Assembly: GCA_027575765.1 (NCBI GenBank)
Contig: JANBPT010000335.1
Span: 1-43,398, forward strand
Origin: Tieghemiomyces parasiticus
Lineage: Eukaryota; Kickxellomycota; Dimargaritomycetes; Dimargaritales; Dimargaritaceae
Length of the DNA stretch: 43,398 nucleotides
Reading direction: 5' to 3'
Under the pieces are notes generated by a model, which saw only the letters and a list, made by a program, of their open reading frames with translations, had not been told where the DNA came from and searched no databases. Shown piece after piece: positions 42,601-43,398 of the stretch; position 1 is the first letter of the stretch; each line of letters opens with the position of its first letter. The translations under genes and the position numbers were made by a program.

Positions 42601-43398
42601 GTCGGAACTACTATGGCAAATATGCAGTGCTACATCCTGGACGACCAGCTGCGTCTTGTACCCACTGGCCAGCCGGGTGAGATTTGTATGGGCGGGACTG
42701 GTGTGGCTGAGGGGTACTGGAGACGACCTGAATTGTCCAGCAAGGTATTTGTGAGCAACCCCTTCGGCCCTGGTCGATTATACCGTACCGGTGACATGGG
42801 CTGCTGGCTGACTGATGGTGAAGTGCAAGTACTGGGCCGCAAGGACTTCCAGGTCAAACTACGCGGTTTCCGCATCGAGCTGGGTGAGATCGAGAGTACT
42901 TGCCAGGCCTTCCCCGGCGTAGCCAACGCCGTTGCCCTGGTCAAAGACAAGTGTCTGGCCGTCTACGTCTCACCCACTGATGTCAAGATCGAAGCGCTGA
43001 AGGAGCACATTGCGGCTAAGTTGCCCCATTACATGGTGCCGGAGGTGATTGTGTCGATGGAGGCCCTGCCCCTGACCTCCATTGGTAAAGTCGACCGTCG
43101 GGCACTCCAGGCCCTGCCCCTGCCCAAAGAGCCAGACCTGGACGGCTCCGACGACCTACCGATTTCTAAGACCTTCGCCACCCTTCGGCACGCCCTCATT
43201 GAGACTCTCAATGTTGACCCTGCTCGGGTGGTTCCCTCGGCCTCCTTCCTGCGCCTAGGCGGTGATTCCATCTCGGCCATCCAGTTCTCCTCACGGTGTA
43301 AGAAGTACGGCTTGAAGCTCGCGGTGGCCGATATCTTGAAGCACCCGATGCTGACACGTCTAGAGCAATGTGCCGAGCCGATCCTGGATACAAGTGAG
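26905..43398 (+). CDS. Multimodular non-ribosomal peptide synthetase, 3' end beyond the window
   Basis: This giant enzyme builds a peptide on carrier domains without a ribosome. One frame is open from ATG 26905 (context aaccATGG; TAA and TAG at 26824 and 26827 just upstream in frame) to the last base: 5,498 codons, no stop and no need for an intron. Domains by residue: partial C 1-250; A1 262-730; T1 (Ser 782); E1 835-1275; C1 1310-1720; decayed A/T/C unit 1730-2365; A2 2380-2850; T2 (Ser 2900); E2 2950-3390; C3 3415-3850; A3 3879-4355; T3 (Ser 4407); C4 4480-4920; A4 4936-5405; T4 (Ser 5455). All four A domains carry an intact TSGTTGQPKGV loop, YG(P/A)TE, TGD and the A10 lysine; all four carriers read GGDSISAI. 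Two E domains predict two D-residues. The missing 3' part should hold further modules or a terminating domain. The product is unknown. Confidence 0.97.
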   Translation, partial: MASLRQPSRPAPAGRTGNPPPTTVLPLTKPVYTEPGYDHVAVVIPLRTDLEPATLSKVTWALLLARFAGAEQAVFGHSQALKSPFDLETMTLGLNVCALHLGPEVKLASAFGKSYLAPDHPSSHREWILSNDYQGKLATVLVVGDCQPHVDKNKPSAQTEQEALNALGAMTQATLVVSCQGDTRSLAIRITFSRSRVVRTAVQELAHQFCIVARALVDAAEDSKQFASMTIADVAWVNESEHQRLLRFAGTISHPDAVNTPTHLLVSEWAARTPGGIALDHAGRTVTYAELDRLTSALAQPLVRNYGARPEVRIALLLPKSIEFVIALFAVLKSGAAYVPIDPEYPEERIRYIIEDSRATLVLAGYESQGRLGNITCPKLLVSNVAVTMSSTEDNACPFVAHHSEPTDLAYIVYTSGTTGQPKGVMVEHGSLVSFTADPTFDRYYGPGQRDLLVMSVGFDAMLWPTMKTLCNGGTLVLPGLDLLGDLSSVHTANVTPSFLAKLHPEQFPLLRGIFCGGEPCNQRLVNMWSPHCSLVNGYGPTETTVVSFTTALHVDDKITVGRPLRNVLAYIVDDDLHLVPVGAPGQLLIGGLGVARGYCNQPELTAQRFIANPFGPGRVYLTGDRARWLSSGHVDLLGRMDHQVKLRGYRIELEEVETTAISFSTVQLAVAAVRNGRLVLFVEPQSVDISALLEYLRTHLAKFMVPDQVVPVTQLPLTVNGKVDRKALPDAAAPMLAAPPIGPLDLTELELRLREAWAQILQVPAERIGAADDFFRIGGDSISAILLVSKCRKLGYKATVPLIYECRQLHTLATRLTPLATAASEENQHQVQGCVDLTPIQRWWFGLSFRNPHHFNQSFTLRVDPSVTPGQIGRALVQLANHHDILRARFRLNEESAWEQCIPTTEAIPSHIPVTEATVNEVDYADFILKVQSSLHLTDGPVMAACLIHSGTESEPARLFWTIHHALVDLVSWRILIEDLQTLLTGGQLPPKTLSFQTWSSQLDDYVRNLTADTWPVQSMTVDNRQLLPPPEVLDPVPAAARLSISHEFDREFTTRLLLQLAPQWRVTPRDMLLATFARAYCQALGTTQVSFVMEGHGREPWSDAMDVSRTVGWFTALYPLVLDVPLGSSVLATLHHTKEAMQQIPVRGFSYSLLRHMPGADPTERAKLLAKTPERLDVQFNYFGRFGNAGAGGADSGAVGIEWDDRFGLHDFAPDEHVIFDLNPMPLVNQDRLRLVMEYNPRVYGTQWAEKLINLWRQDLEHLAATPTASVQPLLTRFDAPLLQPTAQEFDTLLADLEERGIASSDVAAILPCTPMQGGLLVATLQDPSAYLVQAAVSFSGNVDLDRLQQAWVNLTQRHSVLRTVFIPTAAPRGNGFAQVVLQRTPLAWRLAEAPLPSLIDYFNENRALGFDMAKPMVRVHVSPTERPNEYLQVITMHHALVDGWSIPLLLRDLCQLYTSPEMSTGENIPSFCQVVEQVVTQKEEVARVFWAEYLDGVRPTPAPMLAVEPTGDHGSALYHCPLAVSKPALLQTAQRFGVTLSTLLRATYALVLGHYLDRDDLVIGFVVSGRNLDIAGIANVVGPCLNTVPVRFRLTDRPLGAWLQQLQADATRMIPYEHTSLVKVNGWGSHTSTSPLFRAIGGFEKFPQASLQGGEVAMDLMQLHEFTEYPLSVNFVDEPGTVGVKCYYERMFCGEADIARLVQLISSVLSTLTGASDNATVSEVSLGHSDPVPRSPGRYITADGVQIPLATLDRYLAGKGLDSPYSVVTCDGRIVTRTAAAEAECDSLRALQLGSNLPSTLVPAAIISLDSFPHLSGADDGEFIRLAEACLIVSDGEDQIAPVDSVDRWVAVTCIDLLLGVGLEAKVTEDVWACVLAKPSLLLQMEYRIIQRFGTSLSIRSILACDNWPALARQITPPTAPLALKPDPADQAARASLVVLRTASATPYQTQAWLACALSENPSQFHHQARLRLPDQVTQSDLTCILDRFMDTVEWLRTTVWKEEGRLLTHVLSPGHPHLKAPAATGFLTLRCDELEGNSNLLVSMDLLTVAYRPEPPELIVRAHPILAPHALFNQLTYELQLAIGAKHEGRGYAISPSLTQAYAVAPNPEMSDQPARAYWEALLADSPTDLGLPPSHPRPRVPTFDSTSVRFDLDPGAIDGLTPLVKDYQALPVPWAALVGSYLMRISGAEGVLVDMLLNRGLQCEGLDSPALAHASCPVRVQGPVGASTLSDLSTTLSQQLRRSLGYLTPDYDPYTALVRPPTYSRWHPVRVGVQVDFAEPGVYHQSCVALWHDLIVRLDLTGRQPAMTLQYNPDLFRSTTIQRLGNNLLYYCQVARTGSRSLSLAPLVCPAEERLLLDQFGRNPGKYDPSRASSISALTLFRDSVQHSPGTMALESQIEAVTYAEMHARIHHLARALQGHSVQPQERVAVIVESCPATVMTMLALWLIRAVYVPVDRNLPAERQRYMVKAAQCTHVLNLTDAEVTWTEALPGLRLLRAEIGPDPEPFSYQPYPEDLAYIIFTSGTTGQPKGVMIRHTGLTNLLLAPEAALCPTPGSRLLQVMAVGFDSFILVALSPLCTSSTLVFSDGDIPAALRRADSVLMTPSVLGSLSPTDYPNLRRITTAGEPLPVELAAKWLPYCRVQNQYGPTEITVCSHAWEVEPGRPVTIGRPITGSECFIVDRFDRLVPIGVVGEICVGGLGVSAGYVNRPDLNDAKFVRLPYSDGLVYRTGDLGRWLPSGEVESLGRRDDQVKLRGFRIELAEVRGAILSLPGVQDAHVLVHERSLVAFICPHQLDEQSISSALRRVLPAYMVPNHSLGLDRIPCTTNGKADRPALLALFTEYLRTLQRSAQGESHGQVQGDALLVLWAAVANVLGLPRDPTIGHLSFFKLGGDSISAIQVSARCRQSGYRLPVPALLKNQPLSEVATAVEPLGRMIKSELAPIPYGVSFPLTSIQSWFFAQGLQNVNRFDQSFLLELTRPVSRDALETALLLLVNHHPVLRTRFSHDPDEQWSQSIPVPFTSLDHQVHEATCTEQGLPQLCCQVQQAIDIHHGRNVAAALVHLDPRADGSDPAPSLLFLTIHHLVVDLVSWSILLEDLASLLNGQVPPPPRLHFASWATELARWRQTVTATTLDPEPALADRPWSMLHNSASLVANVAAGEISYTVQVPTEVSESLIQAADDSFRLDELLLAAVCGALAKVTQSPTTTVHTESHGRHPWHEGLDLSRTVGWFTTILPVTVTGPPSGDLRGYLRQVKYAKRGLPFHGLETGWSTTPLTSNPKLTPSYCPMGVVFNFLGRTTGDYALTGQGRAPWVVRHDLVGHIPTCDPGELRPHVLEVLGRQTNASLELTVNYCPQVVPTATVAALGDELVKCLVEVATFDLTGLWVPSDFPLLEASLSDMAKIVADLPTLGLTVAEVENLYPMTPMQQGLWTATAKDPTEYLLQFAMTIDGVSDSDVLLHALEAVVARHAILRTVFLTSFSNARSNGIQVVSRRPRFGWRAIGCWPEVGVQDEEEYLRSDKALGFTPDQPLLRYCVVTYTQARLRLVTTIHHALIDGWSFGILTQELRLFLSSGPSASLSPAVAFADYVEHIGNLDDTEARTVWEDYLRGIEQPTTLLLPKAPAASSTRTEYHTVIYDDAAHLQTLVQDCGLTVYTLLKAAWAYLLHRYTGLSDIVFGNTVSGRALDLPGVDGVVGCLINTVPCRVTIGTGMQLQDFLQGINAQSQRLVAADHCHLADLNRWVAGDLRVTDMFNTMLVYENYPNTGMDSDDQAVTFSDLKAVESTEYALTGMAQIEHGQLTAVLNWSTSDFAQPYIEALGGHLRSTICQMADILQQLSGSSTLADLDLYSPAELQDLTIDMARPTKPIDFDICIPALFTKQVERTPDHPAVEYDDPVSGTISWTYRELLEKSRIIAHHLLAQEVQREEPVGLLIDRVPSTVAAMLGVHLAGAAFVPLDENLPLDRLQFIARDCGIRRILYNIGDVERVKAIRNVTGVATDSLDNLLINNRSGSTELALPMVQPTDLSHILYTSGTTGQPKGVQLEHRVMANFVQQSPEAIVIRSGMRVMQNMALTFDCCLAEILTTVCNGSTVVLRNDLLDTLPKVDVLMATPSVLATLDPTKYPNLRHVITAGEALPRPLAERWSSHCPVTNMYGPTECFVCHAVQFSSGGPVTIGHPLPNTECYILDHKLRPVPVGVPGDIYVGGVCVTRGYVNRPDLNSKALLPNPYTGRGYLYRTGDVGRWLLDGTVEYFARSDDQVKVRGHRVEPQEIEAVLGQCSEVSSVAVVIASGKLYAFVCPDSITPSSLRAHAVAHLPPYMVPSAFFPLAELPRTANGKTDKRQLLGLLPSLISQACNRLVTAPENEVQLLIVDTMAQVLNMSASQVDIHDSFFQLGGDSISAIRLSSLCRDSGIHVSIAQIFQYGTPAALAGIIDFDSSPSTTMAYQPFELVASSGVVKEDLTAEVATSMGVETEAIEDILPVSSLQQGFLVSTLKDPSAYMVQMTYDLTGPLDVAKLHQSWSQVVRSHRILRTKFLVPTDQSQHAFLQVVLRDTDFEWTYHDQPLTSLDQAEHHHLAADRARGFTLTGPLLRFAVYRGPAGRHLFCTTFHHALLDAWSESIVMAESLEYYHGVKTQPRPQYHEFIRHLTHIAQEGMVAFWRDNLDGVKLHPTIQFPRESNAKPTEHGEISHTVSTSLLAIKRFCRGMGLTVNSLLRAVWALTLARYLGENEEVTLGVLVSGRNVPVPGIEGMVGMCINALPLRVRVDRNHTITEFLRQVNADSGTLTAYEQCSLVDIKRWAKLDADSDLFNSLLVYDNYETATSARTDQINYVPRSGQNVTEYAYTANFYDQDDMLTLNLSYQTRYCNPSYAHYLGHFIDHCLAAIVSGRTEQLGNLMILPAAEQALIRQWSNGTTVDFPQKDWPAHQFFTQNLATHADAIALESATDQFTYAEVYHRACAIAAALHSQGARCGDRVALLFTRCPEFIFSYLAVLLLGGVCVSMDAKNAPDRLLYMVDLLDGPWVVTHSTTGDLVAGLGLTPERVIYTDHILTNSTQEPKVQHAIEHTSDSLAYIVFTSGTTGQPKGVQVTHRSLANFILAFSERFQLLPDCRFLQMSNLSFDALLIEMFGAFHAGGTLVFQDGELFDDLHRITACFLVPSVLAALEPTDYCNITHLLVGGEAFQASAVAKWSDRVRLYNVYGATEATIFSHGRLITSGVNISVGTTMANMQCYILDDQLRLVPTGQPGEICMGGTGVAEGYWRRPELSSKVFVSNPFGPGRLYRTGDMGCWLTDGEVQVLGRKDFQVKLRGFRIELGEIESTCQAFPGVANAVALVKDKCLAVYVSPTDVKIEALKEHIAAKLPHYMVPEVIVSMEALPLTSIGKVDRRALQALPLPKEPDLDGSDDLPISKTFATLRHALIETLNVDPARVVPSASFLRLGGDSISAIQFSSRCKKYGLKLAVADILKHPMLTRLEQCAEPILDTSE
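27688..29094 (+). other. NRPS adenylation domain A1
   Basis: ATP-binding loop YTSGTTGQPKGV at residues 414-425, then GYGPTETTV, TGDRARW, HQVKLRGYRIELEEVE and NGKVDRKAL (Lys 723). The specificity positions, aligned by eye to GrsA, read D-A-W-N-F-G-G-V-V-K. I cannot match this to a known substrate. Confidence 0.93.
29221..29250 (+). other. NRPS carrier T1 phosphopantetheine site
   Basis: DDFFRIGGDS, with Ser 782 at 29248-29250 as the attachment site. Confidence 0.93.
29407..30727 (+). other. NRPS epimerization domain E1
   Basis: Opens with LTPIQRWWFG, has IHHALVDLVSW (His 965-966, Asp 970), then MEGHGREPW, SRTVGWFTALYPL and QFNYFGRFG, the E-domain set that separates it from condensation domains. 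It should convert the first residue to the D form. Confidence 0.92.
30832..32062 (+). other. NRPS condensation domain C1 (follows an E domain)
   Basis: ILPCTPMQGG at the start, MHHALVDGWS (His 1440-1441, Asp 1445), and VVSGRNLDIAGIANVVGPCL. All active-site positions are intact. Placed after T1-E1 it should accept a D-residue donor. Confidence 0.9.
32092..34000 (+). other. Decayed, in-frame NRPS A(C-lobe)-T-C unit between C1 and A2
   Basis: Residues 1730-1835 still resemble the end of an adenylation domain (LPSTLVPAAIISLDSFPHLS, where active domains read LPxxMVPxxxxxLxxxPLT then NGKVDR), but the NGKVD lysine motif is gone and nearly the whole A domain is missing. Residues 1847-1920 align with a carrier: DLLLGVGLEAKVTEDVW and IIQRFGTSLSIRSIL are in place, but GGDS is replaced so that Lys 1881 occupies the serine position. 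Residues 1940-2365 align with a condensation domain from TPYQTQAWL to LQYNPDLF and PAEERLLLDQF, but HHxxxDG reads HPILAPH (2067-2073), losing the catalytic His and Asp. No stop or frameshift interrupts it. Confidence 0.8.
34042..35451 (+). other. NRPS adenylation domain A2
   Basis: FTSGTTGQPKGVM from residue 2526, QYGPTEITVC, YRTGDLGRW, DDQVKLRGFRIELAEV and NGKADRPAL. The specificity positions read D-S-L-L-T-A-Q-V-C-K by eye. Position 278 is uncertain by one residue. Confidence 0.92.
35581..35604 (+). other. NRPS carrier T2 phosphopantetheine site
   Basis: FFKLGGDS, with Ser 2900 at 35602-35604. Confidence 0.93.
35752..37074 (+). other. NRPS epimerization domain E2
   Basis: LTSIQSWFF, IHHLVVDLVSW (His 3088-3089, Asp 3093), TESHGRHPW, SRTVGWFTTILPV and VFNFLGR. 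Close in layout to E1. It should epimerise the residue loaded by A2. Confidence 0.92.
37147..38454 (+). other. NRPS condensation domain C3
   Basis: NLYPMTPMQQGL, IHHALIDGWS (His 3558-3559, Asp 3563) and TVSGRALDLPGVDGVVGCLI; active site intact. Follows E2. Confidence 0.9.
38539..39969 (+). other. NRPS adenylation domain A3
   Basis: YTSGTTGQPKGVQ from residue 4038, MYGPTECFVC, YRTGDVGRW, DDQVKVRGHRVEPQEIE and NGKTDKRQL. The specificity positions read D-C-A-M-I-A-M-V-C-K by eye. Confidence 0.92.
40102..40125 (+). other. NRPS carrier T3 phosphopantetheine site
   Basis: FFQLGGDS, with Ser 4407 at 40123-40125. No epimerization domain follows; C4 comes directly after. Confidence 0.93.
40342..41664 (+). 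other. NRPS condensation domain C4
   Basis: ILPVSSLQQGF at the start and VSGRNVPVPGIEGMVGMCI further on. The active motif reads HHALLDAWS (His 4619-4620, Asp 4624), with Ala in place of the usual Gly after Asp. The catalytic residues are kept, so it is probably active. Confidence 0.88.
41710..43119 (+). other. NRPS adenylation domain A4
   Basis: FTSGTTGQPKGVQ from residue 5086, VYGATEATIF, YRTGDMGCW, KDFQVKLRGFRIELGEIE and IGKVDRRAL (Ile where Asn is usual; Lys 5395 kept). The specificity positions read D-A-I-F-L-G-V-I-F-K by eye, which looks aliphatic. Confidence 0.92.
43246..43269 (+). other. NRPS carrier T4 phosphopantetheine site
   Basis: FLRLGGDS, with Ser 5455 at 43267-43269. The window ends about 130 bases later, within the linker after this carrier. 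Confidence 0.93.

Overview
This window is nuclear DNA of a fungus, most likely an early-diverging 'zygomycete' lineage (Zoopagomycota or Mucoromycota; inferred, not proven). The evidence is the gene set: Bub3, METTL14, RNase H2A, an Erd1-type EXS protein, a Gep4-type PGP phosphatase and a LAMTOR3-type Ragulator subunit. These are spread out, each with its own promoter, on both strands. Introns are short (about 130-200 nt) with GTAAGT/GTAAGC donors and pyrimidine-tract AG acceptors. Coding DNA is GC-rich and leaders are pyrimidine-rich. There are no operons, ribosome-binding sites or tRNA/rRNA genes that I can recognise.

Layout. 1-3.8 kb: gene-poor, with a decayed mariner transposase (minus strand, about 1.5-2.4 kb). 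3.8-5.8 kb: METTL14-like m6A methyltransferase subunit, two exons, with a long low-complexity tail. 5.8-7.8 kb: no gene seen. 7.8-10.0 kb: Erd1/EXS Golgi membrane protein with a large disordered insert. 10.9-13.6 kb: 881-residue mostly disordered protein of unknown role. 13.6-16.0 kb: mostly non-coding, with a broken nucleoside-diphosphate-kinase-like relic. 16.2-17.3 kb (minus): BUB3. 19.1-20.9 kb: RNase H2 catalytic subunit, four exons. 21.2-21.7 kb (minus): LAMTOR3-like. 22.3-23.1 kb: Gep4-like phosphatase, two exons. 24.1-24.4 kb: small secreted lysine-rich peptide behind a clear TATA box. 24.4-26.9 kb: AT-rich gene-free island.

26,905 to the right edge: one uninterrupted reading frame of at least 5,498 codons for a non-ribosomal peptide synthetase (NRPS), cut by the window end. 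The order read from core motifs is: partial C - A1-T1-E1 - C1 - [decayed A-T-C unit] - A2-T2-E2 - C3-A3-T3 - C4-A4-T4 - (continues). The assembly line would start with an epimerised residue and add a second epimerised residue, then two that are not epimerised. Between C1 and A2 lies about 640 residues of in-frame material that still looks like the end of an A domain, a carrier domain and a condensation domain, but with the carrier serine and the condensation HHxxxDG motif gone. This 'fossil module' in an otherwise intact giant enzyme is the most unusual thing in the window.

The housekeeping genes do not form a pathway with one another. The NRPS, and perhaps the TATA-driven secreted peptide upstream of it, are the accessory part. 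No tailoring enzyme, transporter or regulator for the NRPS is visible inside the window.
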